Below are positions 6,852-15,249 of a stretch of 42,265 nt of DNA, one piece after another. The DNA lies in contig CAJXVZ010000025.1 of the NCBI GenBank assembly GCA_913062845.1, positions 1 through 42,265 of the forward strand, given 5' to 3'. The position numbers and the translations under genes were made by a program. Source of the DNA: an uncultured Psychroflexus sp. Its GTDB lineage: Bacteria; Bacteroidota; Bacteroidia; Flavobacteriales; Flavobacteriaceae. The notes beneath the pieces are model-generated. The model had not been told where the DNA came from. It made no database searches and saw only the letters and a list, made by a program, of their open reading frames with translations. Numbering within the stretch: the stretch's first letter is position 1; the number at the start of each line of letters is the position of its first letter.

Positions 6852-8771
6852 ATGAAAAATTCAATTGCCCAGCGTATTGCAGATTTTTTGAAGGATTATC
6901 CGCCTTTTGATAGTATGTCCATAAAAGAATGTTATGCTTTATCCTGTGAAGTAGAAGTCGTCTATCTCAAAAAAGGGAAAATACTTTTCGATCAGGGCGA
7001 TGAAGCTCATCTGCATTTTTATGTCGTCAATCAGGGCTTTGTAAACCTAAAGCTTCACCAGAACAATTCATGGCGCTTGATGGATGTCTGCGATGAAGGC
7101 GATGTGATGGGGCTACGGCCTTTATTTGCAGACAAGACTTATGCTATGAGAGCAGAAGCAAAGGAAGATGCTATGCTGTATGCTGTTCCATTTGAAAACT
7201 TTAAGCCTTTTCTTCAAAATGCTAATATTGCACAGTTCCTGTTGAGGAGCTTTGCGTCAAATCAGCGACAGCCGGATGCCAGTGATCACAAAGGGATATT
7301 GCTATCGCAGAATCTTACCATTCCTGAAGAACAGAATATTAACATCGATTTTTTTCAACAGATCAATTTTACGTCGAACCCCTTTTGTGTAAAAGAAGAT
7401 CAGGCCATCATTGAAGTAGCAAGGCAAATGACGGATCTGGGTATAAGCTCTGCACTTGTAGAGAATGAGAAAAAACCTATTGGAATACTCACAGACAAAG
7501 ACCTTAGACGATTTGTCTCAACCGGGAAAGTCGCACTTCAGGCTCAGGTTTCTGATATTATGAGTTCGCCTGTTTTGTGCGTGAAACCATCAATAAGTGT
7601 AGCGCAGGCGCAAATACTTCTTATACAACATGGTGTTGGTCATTTATGTGTAACTGAAGACGGTACAACACAAGGAGATATTACAGGTGTTCTGTCAGAA
7701 CACGATATTGTAACTGCACAGGCAACCAACCCTATGGCCTTGCTAAAAGCCATAAAACGTGCCAGATCTGTGAACGACCTTAAGCAATCACGACATTATC
7801 TGGGACAGATGCTTAAAGCTTACCTTAATACAGATTTACCCATATCGCATTGCCTGGAATTAACTGAAGGTATACATCAGGTGTTATTTGAAAAATGTGC
7901 AGAGTTTTGTTTGGATGATATGCCTGAAAAGCCTCCCTGTAGATTTACATGGCTATTTCTGGGCAGTCAAGCCAGGGGAGAGCAATTGCTTATGACCGAT
8001 CAGGACCATGCACTTATGTTTGAAAATGTCCCTCCTGAAGAACTTGATGATATAAAATCCTATTTTCTTCAGTTTGGAAAAAGATTAAGTAAAGCATTAG
8101 AAGAAATTGGTTTTGAACGCTGCCCCGCAGAAATGATGGCAAGTAACCCTGAATATTGTTTATCGCTGAAAGAGTGGGAGCAAAAATTTGAAACCTGGAT
8201 AAAATCACCAACAGAAAAAAGTGTATTGTTCTGCAATATATTTTTTGATTTTAGGCGGGTTTATGGTGATGAATTCTTGGCGAATGAACTGAATAATAAG
8301 GTATTTGAATTACTGAATAATGATGATAAGTTCTTTGCGTATTTAGCCAGTGATGCGTTGAAAAATCCTGCACCATTGAGTTTTTTTGGAAAATTTGTGG
8401 TTGAAGACGATGGTGAGCATAAGGATGAATTTGACCTTAAGGCCAGAGCCATCATGCCATTGGTTGATGCAGCGAGAGTTTTGGCTCTTTCAAAGGGAAT
8501 ATCAGGTTTTAACCAAACCGTAGAGCGCTTCAGAAAACTGCTCCATCTGGAACCTCAAAATGCTGAAATTTATGAATCCTGTATTCGGAGCTTTTACGAG
8601 CTTCTTAAATATAGAAGCAAAGCAGGTTTTGCCAATGATAATTCAGGCAGATTTGTCAATATGGAAACCTTGAGCAAACATGACAAAAGTAAATTAAAGT
8701 ATTTATTTAAACCCATAAAGACACTGCAGACCAATTTAAAAACCAGGTTCAATTTAACGTATTTTACATAA
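6852..8771 (+). CDS. cNMP-binding / CBS-pair / DUF294 nucleotidyltransferase protein
   Basis: 639 residues. Domains in order: a cyclic-nucleotide-binding fold (about 15-125; LKKGKILFDQGDEAHLHFYVVNQG), two CBS motifs (about 172-290; GILTDKDLRRFV and GVLSEHDIV), then a DUF294/GlnD-like nucleotidyltransferase with GSQARGEQLLMTDQDHAL (371-388). That block gives the GS core and the TDQD metal ligands. A helical substrate domain follows to the end. It is probably a signalling nucleotidyltransferase responding to adenine nucleotides. The stop codon abuts the ATG of the exonuclease gene, so the two are translationally linked. This pair often sits near acetate metabolism genes in the phylum, but none are here. 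Confidence 0.85.
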   Translation: MKNSIAQRIADFLKDYPPFDSMSIKECYALSCEVEVVYLKKGKILFDQGDEAHLHFYVVNQGFVNLKLHQNNSWRLMDVCDEGDVMGLRPLFADKTYAMRAEAKEDAMLYAVPFENFKPFLQNANIAQFLLRSFASNQRQPDASDHKGILLSQNLTIPEEQNINIDFFQQINFTSNPFCVKEDQAIIEVARQMTDLGISSALVENEKKPIGILTDKDLRRFVSTGKVALQAQVSDIMSSPVLCVKPSISVAQAQILLIQHGVGHLCVTEDGTTQGDITGVLSEHDIVTAQATNPMALLKAIKRARSVNDLKQSRHYLGQMLKAYLNTDLPISHCLELTEGIHQVLFEKCAEFCLDDMPEKPPCRFTWLFLGSQARGEQLLMTDQDHALMFENVPPEELDDIKSYFLQFGKRLSKALEEIGFERCPAEMMASNPEYCLSLKEWEQKFETWIKSPTEKSVLFCNIFFDFRRVYGDEFLANELNNKVFELLNNDDKFFAYLASDALKNPAPLSFFGKFVVEDDGEHKDEFDLKARAIMPLVDAARVLALSKGISGFNQTVERFRKLLHLEPQNAEIYESCIRSFYELLKYRSKAGFANDNSGRFVNMETLSKHDKSKLKYLFKPIKTLQTNLKTRFNLTYFT

Positions 8772-9368
8772 ATGGATTGGCTAAACATCTTTAAGTCCAA
8801 AAAAGATTATCCACAATTTTGGATGAACTACTTACAGGAATTTAAGTCAAAAAAGTCTGATGTTTTCGTGGCATTCGATTGTGAGACTACCGGACTTGAT
8901 CCTAAGCAAGACAAAATACTTTCTATAGGAGCAGTAAAGTTTACAGGAGAGAGAATTTTTATTAATGAAAGTAAGGAGTGGTTTGTAAAACAATCCTTCA
9001 ATGTTGATGAAAGTGTAAAAATTCACGGTATTCTGCCTGCTAATTCTTCCAGGGCTTCATTATCAGAGGATGAAGCAGTAAAGGCCTTTCTGAAATTTAT
9101 TGGCAATGCCACATTGATTGGTCATCATGTCAATTTTGATATTTCTATGGTCAATCAAGCCCTTAAAAGACTTGGTGCCGGAAAATTGAAGAATAAGCAA
9201 AAAGATACAAACAGATTATATAAGGATAAAGGACACTTTGCCAATGAGCAGAATTTCAGTCTTGATGATTTGTGTGAGAAATATAAAATTAAAGCTTCTA
9301 ACCGGCATACAGCATTGGGCGATGCCTATATTACTGCTCAGGCTTTTCAAAGACTAATAAATCAGTAA
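8772..9368 (+). CDS. DEDDh 3'-5' exonuclease (DnaQ-like)
   Basis: 198 residues. The three exonuclease motifs are visible: Exo I FDCETTG (Asp36, Glu38), Exo II HHVNFDI, and Exo III HTALGDA with the histidine of the DEDDh class. These coordinate two metal ions that hydrolyse DNA or RNA from the 3' end. It is short and lacks polymerase III epsilon's C-terminal tail, so it is probably a stand-alone proofreading or trimming nuclease. It starts on the base after the stop of the upstream DUF294 gene, forming an operon with it. Confidence 0.88.
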   Translation: MDWLNIFKSKKDYPQFWMNYLQEFKSKKSDVFVAFDCETTGLDPKQDKILSIGAVKFTGERIFINESKEWFVKQSFNVDESVKIHGILPANSSRASLSEDEAVKAFLKFIGNATLIGHHVNFDISMVNQALKRLGAGKLKNKQKDTNRLYKDKGHFANEQNFSLDDLCEKYKIKASNRHTALGDAYITAQAFQRLINQ

Positions 9369-9373
9369 AATCA

Positions 9374-10783
9374 ATGAAATACTTATTAAAATTTTCGATA
9401 CTTCTCCTGGTTTTATCATGCAGTAAACCCAAGTCGCTGCCACAACACATTGAAGATGAAATTGAAAGAAGGGTGGATTCAGAGATCAATCCAAGCGTAT
9501 CAATTGGCTTTCTGAATGCAGATGGCACCATGAGATTTTACAATTATATGCATGCAGATCTTGAAATACAGCCAGACCAAAATACACTATATGAGATAGG
9601 CTCAATAACAAAGACCTTTACTGCAAACCTGGCAAATCAGTATCTCAAAGAGGATATGTACAAGCCTGTTGGAGATTTTTTTCCGTCACTGCAAAACAAA
9701 GTTTTAGACAGTCTGAGCGTGCAAGAGCTAAAAAATCACACTTCTGGTGTACCAAGACTTTCCGAAGGCTTTTCACCAGAGGATTGGTCAGATCCTTTTA
9801 ATGGCTACAATGATGAGTCCATCTATGAGGATTTGGAGTCATTAAAGCTTACAGAAAAAGATCAATGGGCCTACTCTAACTTAGGTTACAGTATTCTGGG
9901 CAAGATTATCGAAAACAAGACTAAATCAAATTTTGAAAAATTGATGGGAGCTTTGCTCGACGACGCTCAAATGAACAAAACATTTTTGAGCCATAAAATG
10001 GCCGAAACCTCTCATCTTGTAAGACCCTACAACGTCGGTACAGAAAACAGCTACTGGCATTTTACAGGTCCGAGTCGATATGCAGGCGGTCTTATCAGTT
10101 GTACAGCAGATATGTTGAAATATTTAAAATTTCAAAAGGAAAATAATCCTCTTTTTCAAACAGAAGAACCTGAGGATTTAATTCAGACCAATGTACCCAA
10201 TTTAGGTGATGGTAAATTATTCTATGCCGATGGATGGTTCGTTTTAAAAGAAAGTCAAGATAATAACATATTGCTCCACAATGGTGGTACAGGTGGCTTT
10301 ATATCATTTGTAGGATTTAATTTAAAAACACAACAAGGTGTAGTGGTCTTAGCAAGTGGGCTTGAGGTAATTGATGATATAGGATTAAGTCTGATCTATC
10401 CTGATTTTGAATTGAACAAACCTGAGAGAAGCATAGCTTATGAAATTGCAAATTTGATTGAAGAAGGCAAAACAGAACACTTACAAAAAGCTTACAATAA
10501 ATTTTTAGAAAAAGGTCAGAAAGAAGACATTCTGGATATTTATTGGTTAGAACGCTTTCATTTTGGTAAGAGCAATTATGAGGTCAGCCATCAGTTGAGT
10601 GATATTATGGTAGAGATGTTGCCGGACGATTGGGAAGTCTACGATATTAAAGGTCAAAATCTGGAAAAGAAAGGCCAATACAATAAAGCTATTGAGGCCT
10701 ATCAGAAAGCAAAATCGCTCAATCCCGATGCTGTTCATTTAGACAAAAAGATCGAGCGATGCTTTGATCAGGTAAATCAATGA
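9374..10783 (+). CDS. Serine beta-lactamase-like hydrolase lipoprotein with C-terminal TPR
   Basis: 469 residues. The signal ends LLVLSC (lipobox Cys16). The class C beta-lactamase/DD-peptidase fold carries SITK (Ser77, Lys80), YSN (Tyr167-Asn169) and HNGG at 302, in place of the classical KTG. After about residue 380 there is a helical region with a TPR unit near the end (YDIKGQNLEKKGQYNKAIEAYQKAKSLNP). Enzymes of this fold include penicillin-binding esterases and peptidases; true beta-lactamase activity cannot be claimed. It lies 5 bp after the exonuclease gene on the same strand and is probably co-transcribed. Confidence 0.88.
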   Translation: MKYLLKFSILLLVLSCSKPKSLPQHIEDEIERRVDSEINPSVSIGFLNADGTMRFYNYMHADLEIQPDQNTLYEIGSITKTFTANLANQYLKEDMYKPVGDFFPSLQNKVLDSLSVQELKNHTSGVPRLSEGFSPEDWSDPFNGYNDESIYEDLESLKLTEKDQWAYSNLGYSILGKIIENKTKSNFEKLMGALLDDAQMNKTFLSHKMAETSHLVRPYNVGTENSYWHFTGPSRYAGGLISCTADMLKYLKFQKENNPLFQTEEPEDLIQTNVPNLGDGKLFYADGWFVLKESQDNNILLHNGGTGGFISFVGFNLKTQQGVVVLASGLEVIDDIGLSLIYPDFELNKPERSIAYEIANLIEEGKTEHLQKAYNKFLEKGQKEDILDIYWLERFHFGKSNYEVSHQLSDIMVEMLPDDWEVYDIKGQNLEKKGQYNKAIEAYQKAKSLNPDAVHLDKKIERCFDQVNQ

Positions 10784-10830
10784 GGTATATTGTTATACTG
10801 GTTTGATTTTTATCATCATAAGGTTGCTTT

Positions 10831-13203
10831 TTAAAACAAAAGGCTTACGCCAAAAAGAAAATTAGTCCCTGCCTGAGGATAATAGCCTGCACCTCCAAAG
10901 GTAGTTGTGTTTCCTGCTTCATCAGGAGCATCAAAGGTGAAAAAGTACCCATTCGATTCAAATTCAGCGTTAAAAATGTTATTGATCAAGCCTGTAAAAC
11001 GTATTTCATCGAAAAATGAAACATCCTTTAAGCTGTATACCAGATTGAGGTCATTGACAAAAAATGCATCTAAAATAGATGATTCAAAATCAATATTGCC
11101 CATATATTGCTTACCAACATATTTGCTTAAAAAATTGATTTGAAAATCAGGAGTCGCTTGATAGGTCAATTGATTGCCGGCAATAAAATCCGGTGAATAC
11201 GAGATATTTGTATTGCCCAGGTTAACAAGTTCACCGTTTATGGGTGCAATAAAATCTATATTTCTGTTTTCGCTTATAGCAATATTAGGTTGTACGCGCC
11301 ATTTTTTACTGAGTAAAATATCTGCTTCAACTTCAAGACCGAGACGATAAGACTCACCACTGGTCTGTCTTATAGGGTTACCAACATCATCCAATGCACC
11401 AGATAGCACCAACTGATCGTTGTAAAGCATATAATAGATGTTGGCATTTACTTTGGTTTTTGGCGTATTAAAACGCCATCCAAATTCAAAGTCGTCTAAT
11501 CTTTCTGCTTTTGTAATGTCATTTTCAAAATCCTGTCTGCGTGGTTCCCGATGTGCTCTACCATAGGATAAATACAGTTGATGGTTTTGGTTTGCTCTGT
11601 AGGTTACGCCGGCTTTAGGGTTAAAAAACTCAAAGTTTTCATTTACAATAAGGTTCACTTTGTCCGAAGTTAATCCGCTCATCTCAAAATTCACAAATCT
11701 TCCCTGGAGGTCCAAATAAGCTTGCCATTTGTTATTAATTCTCCATGTGGCTTTTGCAAATGTGGTAAACTCTTTTTTGGTGCCATTACCGCTGTAATAT
11801 CTGTCTCTTATCAGGCTGTTACCTGCAAAACGTGACCAAATGACTTCGCCAAAATGATCCCCGTCATACAAGCTGTAAAAAGCACCAGCTGTGAAGTCTA
11901 ATTTATTGTCAGTATAATTGACATTCGCATTGACGACATAATAATCATTATCCAACCATCTTCGGCGTACAAGGTCTGAGGACGCTATACTTTCTCCTCC
12001 GATTTCAATTGGGCCAATCTCGTGAAAGCTCAAATCTGCATCTTCTACAAATTGCTCAAAATAACCACGGCCATAGGTATAATTAAGGCTTAGGTTTGAT
12101 GACCAGTTCTTATTAAATTTTTCATTCCAGTGCAACTGATAATGATCTTGGGAATAATTGTCTACTTCATTATCGTAAAATTGAAGATTGCCATTTTGGT
12201 CAGTAAATGCACCGGCAGGATTGAAGGTTCTGTCGTTTTCCAGTGTTTCACGATCTACCCCAAACCAGGATTGGTAGGTGACTTCATTACCGCCAAAAGC
12301 CAGTGCTTTTATCAAAGTGTTTTCATCTACGTAGTTGGCCTGAAGAAAATAAGATTTAAGGTCTGCTGATGCCCTGTCTACGTATCCGTCTGATGAGATT
12401 CTGGATAATCTTCCAGATACTTCAAAGTGATTGTTCATCAGGCCGGTGCTGAATTTTACATTGTTTCGCCAGGTGTTGAAAGAGCCAAAGCTGGAGTTGA
12501 TCTCTGCCGATGATTCTTTTTGAAATTTATCGGTCAGTATATTCAGACTGGCTCCGAATGCCCCTGAGCCGTTAGTTGAGGTTCCCACACCACGTTGCAG
12601 CTGAATGTTTTCTGTTGAAGAAGCAAAGTCCTGTAGGTTCACCCAAAATGTACCCTGACTTTCCTGGTCATTGTAAGGAATACCATTTATAGTCACATTC
12701 ACTCTGGAATTGTCGCTACCTCTTACCCGAATAGAAGTATATCCAATGCCATTTCCGGCATCTGAAGTAGATACCACAGAAGGCAGATAATTCATCAAAA
12801 TGGGAATATCCTGTCCGAGATTTCTTTTTTGAATTTCTTCTTTAGTAAAGTTTGAATGGGTAATAGGAGAGTCTGCATTCACTCTTACGCCCTGCACAGA
12901 GACTTCATTCAAAGATTCTACAGCCTCAACCAGATCAACGTTTATGGTTTGAGACTCGGTCAATTGGATCTTAATGGTTTTTTTATTGCCGAAGGCATAA
13001 ACGACTTCGTAATTGCCTTTAGACAGGTCTAATTCATAATCACCGTTGGCATCGGTCGTAGTTGAAATATTGGAATTTTTGACGTAAACCAAAGCGCCTT
13101 CAACAGGCATTTTGTCCTGTGTGACCTTTCCGTCCAGTGTAAAGTTTTGAGCATAAAATACACTCGAGATACAAAATGTAATTGTAAATAATAAAGTTTT
13201 CAT
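10831..13203 (-). CDS. TonB-dependent outer-membrane receptor under TPP control (probable thiamin-compound uptake)
   Basis: 790 residues with a signal peptide. A carboxypeptidase-D-like regulatory domain (about 20-100; FTLDGKVTQDKMPVEGALVYV) is followed by a plug domain (about 110-225; IRVRGSDNSRVNVTINGIPYND) and a beta-barrel ending in an aromatic residue (FGVSLLF). The leader contains a TPP riboswitch, so the gene is repressed when thiamin pyrophosphate is plentiful. TPP-regulated outer-membrane receptors are a recognised thiamin-uptake class in Bacteroidota, which gives the likely substrate. No inner-membrane transporter or thi gene follows; the next gene downstream is convergent, so the receptor is a single-gene transcription unit. 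Confidence 0.9.
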   Translation of the reverse strand: MKTLLFTITFCISSVFYAQNFTLDGKVTQDKMPVEGALVYVKNSNISTTTDANGDYELDLSKGNYEVVYAFGNKKTIKIQLTESQTINVDLVEAVESLNEVSVQGVRVNADSPITHSNFTKEEIQKRNLGQDIPILMNYLPSVVSTSDAGNGIGYTSIRVRGSDNSRVNVTINGIPYNDQESQGTFWVNLQDFASSTENIQLQRGVGTSTNGSGAFGASLNILTDKFQKESSAEINSSFGSFNTWRNNVKFSTGLMNNHFEVSGRLSRISSDGYVDRASADLKSYFLQANYVDENTLIKALAFGGNEVTYQSWFGVDRETLENDRTFNPAGAFTDQNGNLQFYDNEVDNYSQDHYQLHWNEKFNKNWSSNLSLNYTYGRGYFEQFVEDADLSFHEIGPIEIGGESIASSDLVRRRWLDNDYYVVNANVNYTDNKLDFTAGAFYSLYDGDHFGEVIWSRFAGNSLIRDRYYSGNGTKKEFTTFAKATWRINNKWQAYLDLQGRFVNFEMSGLTSDKVNLIVNENFEFFNPKAGVTYRANQNHQLYLSYGRAHREPRRQDFENDITKAERLDDFEFGWRFNTPKTKVNANIYYMLYNDQLVLSGALDDVGNPIRQTSGESYRLGLEVEADILLSKKWRVQPNIAISENRNIDFIAPINGELVNLGNTNISYSPDFIAGNQLTYQATPDFQINFLSKYVGKQYMGNIDFESSILDAFFVNDLNLVYSLKDVSFFDEIRFTGLINNIFNAEFESNGYFFTFDAPDEAGNTTTFGGAGYYPQAGTNFLFGVSLLF

Positions 13204-13263
13204 TCGTAATTTTTTTTTACGAATAAAAGGGGCTATTATTCTGGTTAATAAAAGTTTAAAATT

Positions 13264-13293
13264 AAAAATCCTGAGTGCTCTAAAGCATCAGGA
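13264..13293 (-). terminator. Rho-independent terminator forming the TPP riboswitch expression platform
   Basis: On the minus strand, TCCTGA-TGCT / AGCA-c-TCAGGA followed by TTTTT, about 60 nt before the receptor start. It lies just downstream of the aptamer. An intervening hairpin (ACAAGATAA..TTATCTTG) uses the 3' strand of P1, giving an obvious switch between aptamer and alternative pairing. Confidence 0.75.
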
Positions 13294-13297
13294 GTAA

Positions 13298-13411
13298 TAC
13301 ATCAAGATAAAACTTATCTTGTTTTCCCTTGGCAACATTACTTGCCCAGGTTCATTGGGTATAATCTCAGTCTCCATACATGACGTACTTCAACACCCCC
13401 TTTGAGATAAT
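13298..13411 (-). promoter_or_regulatory. TPP riboswitch (thi-box)
   Basis: The minus strand shows the thi-box landmarks in order: TCAAAGGGGGTG, an extended P3 arm, CTGAGATTATACCC, GAACCTG, TAATGTTGCCAAGGGAA, and closing P1 pairing TTATCT/AGATAA. These are the TPP-binding core elements. The aptamer sits between a TACCTTTG promoter box and a terminator ahead of the TonB receptor gene, so binding of TPP should cause early termination. Confidence 0.95.
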
Positions 13412-13412
13412 G

Positions 13413-13420
13413 CAAAGGTA
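13413..13420 (-). promoter_or_regulatory. -7 promoter box upstream of the TPP riboswitch
   Basis: Minus strand TACCTTTG (TAnnTTTG), with TTG 20 nt further upstream, an excellent fit to the Bacteroidota sigma-A promoter. Transcription would start almost at the first base of aptamer P1. Confidence 0.75.
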
Positions 13421-13506
13421 AAAGGAATTTGGGGAAACGCAAGAAGAAAACACAATAGATGTCATTTTTATAGTCTCATTTAACTTGTTACATCAAAATT
13501 TGTTTT

Positions 13507-13527
13507 TTGTAAAAAGCATTTTTACAA
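13507..13527 (+). promoter_or_regulatory. Candidate palindromic operator upstream of the AAA ATPase gene
   Basis: TTGTAAAAA-GCA-TTTTTACAA has perfect 9-bp arms. It lies 26 bp upstream of the -7 box, about where a -33 element would be, and is followed by a second TGTAAAA half-like motif at 13530. A 12-bp direct repeat ATAAACAATTAT (13541 and 13570) flanks the promoter. I infer a repressor or regulator site. Confidence 0.45.
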
Positions 13528-13552
13528 TATGTAAAATGTGATAAACAATTAT

Positions 13553-13560
13553 TATATTTG
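13553..13560 (+). promoter_or_regulatory. -7 promoter box of the AAA ATPase gene
   Basis: TATATTTG, 20 bp before the ATG at 13580, between the two copies of the ATAAACAATTAT direct repeat. Confidence 0.6.
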
Positions 13561-13579
13561 TTTTCTATAATAAACAATT

Positions 13580-14761
13580 ATGCAGTCTCTTATTCAAAAA
13601 TCTGATCGAAAATTAAAACAATTAAATTTCAAGCACCGAAGAGCATCGTTTAGTGAAATAGATTGGAATGACAGACTAATATTATTATTAGGTCATAGAG
13701 GAACAGGAAAAACAAGCTTGCTACTTCAACATTTAAAATCTATAAATGGAAAAGGCATTTATTTAAGTTTAGACGATTTTGTTTTTGAAGACCAACGCCT
13801 TATAGTCATTTTTGAAAAACTATATCAACAGGGTTATAGGCATTTTTATTTAGACGAAGTACATCGATACCAATATTGGTCAAAAGATTTAAAACAATTG
13901 TACGATGATTATAATGATGTCAAGCTTATAGCCACGGGATCTTCTATTCTGGATGTTAATAAAGGTAATGCAGACTTATCACGACGAGCTGTTAGTTACC
14001 GAATACAGGGATTATCCTTTCGTGAGTATTTGTTTATAGAGAAAGATATTGTTTTACCACCGCTTTCAATTCATCAAATAATAGAAGACCATCATCGTAT
14101 TTCCAGCGACTATTTAGATCATTTTTCTTGGGAAAAAGATTTTAGAAACTACCTGGAATACGGATACTATCCATTTTTTAAGGAAAATAAAAAAACATAC
14201 TTTATTAAGCTTGAAAAAACAGCGCAACTAGTTATCGAAAGTGACATTGTCCCTTTTGAAGGTTTAAATTATAAAAGTATTCACAGTTTAAAGAAATTAC
14301 TTTTTGTTATCAGTCAGTCTGTTCCTTTTATTCCAAATATTAGTAAACTGGCAATAACATTAGATATCTCAAGAAATAGTCTATTGAAATTACTTGATCT
14401 GTTAGACCAGGCAAAACTTGTAAAGTTACTTAGGGCAGATACCAAAGGGGTAAGCTATTTACAAAAACCTGAAAAAGTATATTTAGAAAATACAAACCTT
14501 ATTCATTTGTTTGCACAAGATCAACCAAATATTGGTAGTCTCAGAGAAAGTTTTTATTACAATCAGGTAAGTTACAAACATAAGGTTACATCTTCAAAGT
14601 ATGCCGATTTTATGGTAGATGGGAAATATACATTTGAAATTGGCGGTGCAAACAAAAGTTTAAAACAAATACAGGGCGTACCGGAATCCTTTTTGGCGTT
14701 GGACATAAAGACCGGGCAAAACAAGAATATCCCGTTGTGGTTGTTTGGGTTTTTGTATTGA
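13580..14761 (+). CDS. AAA-14/DUF4143-type ATP-binding protein
   Basis: 393 residues. Walker A is GHRGTGKT (38-45) and Walker B is FYLDEVH (89-95); the arginine/sensor region TGSSILDVNKGNADLSRRA follows. A winged-helix-like middle comes next, then a C-terminal part with SKYADFMVDGKYTFEIGG, resembling the nuclease-like end of DUF4143 proteins. Such ATPases are widespread, patchily distributed and often horizontally moved; their biological role is unsettled. It is a single gene with its own promoter and a possible palindromic operator, next to the tRNA-Leu locus. No antitoxin-like partner is visible. Confidence 0.85.
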   Translation: MQSLIQKSDRKLKQLNFKHRRASFSEIDWNDRLILLLGHRGTGKTSLLLQHLKSINGKGIYLSLDDFVFEDQRLIVIFEKLYQQGYRHFYLDEVHRYQYWSKDLKQLYDDYNDVKLIATGSSILDVNKGNADLSRRAVSYRIQGLSFREYLFIEKDIVLPPLSIHQIIEDHHRISSDYLDHFSWEKDFRNYLEYGYYPFFKENKKTYFIKLEKTAQLVIESDIVPFEGLNYKSIHSLKKLLFVISQSVPFIPNISKLAITLDISRNSLLKLLDLLDQAKLVKLLRADTKGVSYLQKPEKVYLENTNLIHLFAQDQPNIGSLRESFYYNQVSYKHKVTSSKYADFMVDGKYTFEIGGANKSLKQIQGVPESFLALDIKTGQNKNIPLWLFGFLY

Positions 14762-14882
14762 TGGCATTTAGTTTAGACCTTAAAGGTCTCGCGTTCATTG
14801 AGCATAGTCAAAGTGAGACCTGTGATGTATTGAGTGCTAAAAATAAATCTCAAAAATTAATTTTTATTTTCAGGACTTTATT

Positions 14883-14890
14883 TATATTTG
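14883..14890 (+). promoter_or_regulatory. -7 promoter box of the tRNA-Leu locus
   Basis: TATATTTG, as at the tRNA-Val locus. It precedes two palindrome-bearing 5' half copies, which would be transcribed as a leader of more than 200 nt before the intact tRNA. No TTG -33 box is evident. Confidence 0.5.
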
Positions 14891-14926
14891 CAGTCCGAAA
14901 AAAGAAAGTTCTTTTGTTATAATTAA

Positions 14927-15130
14927 GCGAGCGTGGTGGTTCCGATAGTTATCGGGTTGGTAGAAATGCTAGACTTCAAGGAATATTTTGGAGTTGAGTT
15001 TTTGAAAATAGGTTCTTTAATTATAAATGCGGGCGTGATGGTCCCGATAGTTATCGGGATGGTAGACATGCTAGACTTCAAGGAATATTTTGGAGTTGAG
15101 TTTTTGAAAATAGGTTCTTTAATTATAAAT
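14927..15130 (+). repeat. Two tandem 102-bp copies of the tRNA-Leu 5' half with D-loop palindromes
   Basis: The tRNA 5' end occurs at 14927 (GCGAGCG, drifted), 15029 (GCGGGCG) and 15131 (the intact gene): two exact 102-bp steps. In copy B the D-loop AAT is replaced by TCCCGATAGTTATCGGGA (15042-15059), the same palindrome as in the Val copy at 857. Copy A has a drifted form (14941-14956). Each copy follows the tRNA as far as GCTAGACTT, then has the same spacer ending AATTATAAAT. The spacer resembles the leader between promoter and tRNA, so the unit appears to be tRNA 5' half plus leader. Confidence 0.88.
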
Positions 15131-15212
15131 GCGGGCGTGATGGAATTGGTAGACATGCTAGACTTAGGATCTAGTGCTTCACGGCGTAAGAGTTCGAGTC
15201 TCTTCGCCCGCA
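15131..15212 (+). tRNA. tRNA-Leu(UAG)
   Basis: A complete class II cloverleaf of 82 nt. The acceptor stem is GCGGGCG/CGCCCGC with discriminator A15212. The anticodon stem is CTAGA/TCTAG with loop CTTAGGA (anticodon UAG). The variable arm TGCTTCACGGCGTA is long, and the T-arm is AGAG-TTCGAGT-CTCT. CCA is not encoded. It is the only intact member of the array. Confidence 0.96.
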
Positions 15213-15217
15213 CAAAA

Positions 15218-15244
15218 GCCAGCAATTAATTTGCTGGTTTTTTT
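15218..15244 (+). terminator. Terminator after tRNA-Leu
   Basis: CCAGCAA (15219-15225) / TTGCTGG (15231-15237) followed by seven T. A related hairpin (CCAG..CTGG plus T7) follows the 3' copy at about 15597-15622. Confidence 0.88.
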
Positions 15245-15249
15245 GTTAT

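Noticed and set aside
13507-13581. Toxin-antitoxin module around the ATPase
   Set aside because: Only one gene is present; no small partner gene is found on either side, so the operator-like repeats alone are not enough.
14762-14922. Extra small gene after the AAA ATPase
   Set aside because: Only a short frame with no family resemblance; the stretch holds a small palindrome (GACCTTAAAGGTC) and the tRNA-Leu promoter.
14923-15229. Opposing 98-100 codon frames over the tRNA-Leu copies
   Set aside because: Their internal protein repeats are only the 102-bp DNA repeat read in two directions, and they run into the tRNA.
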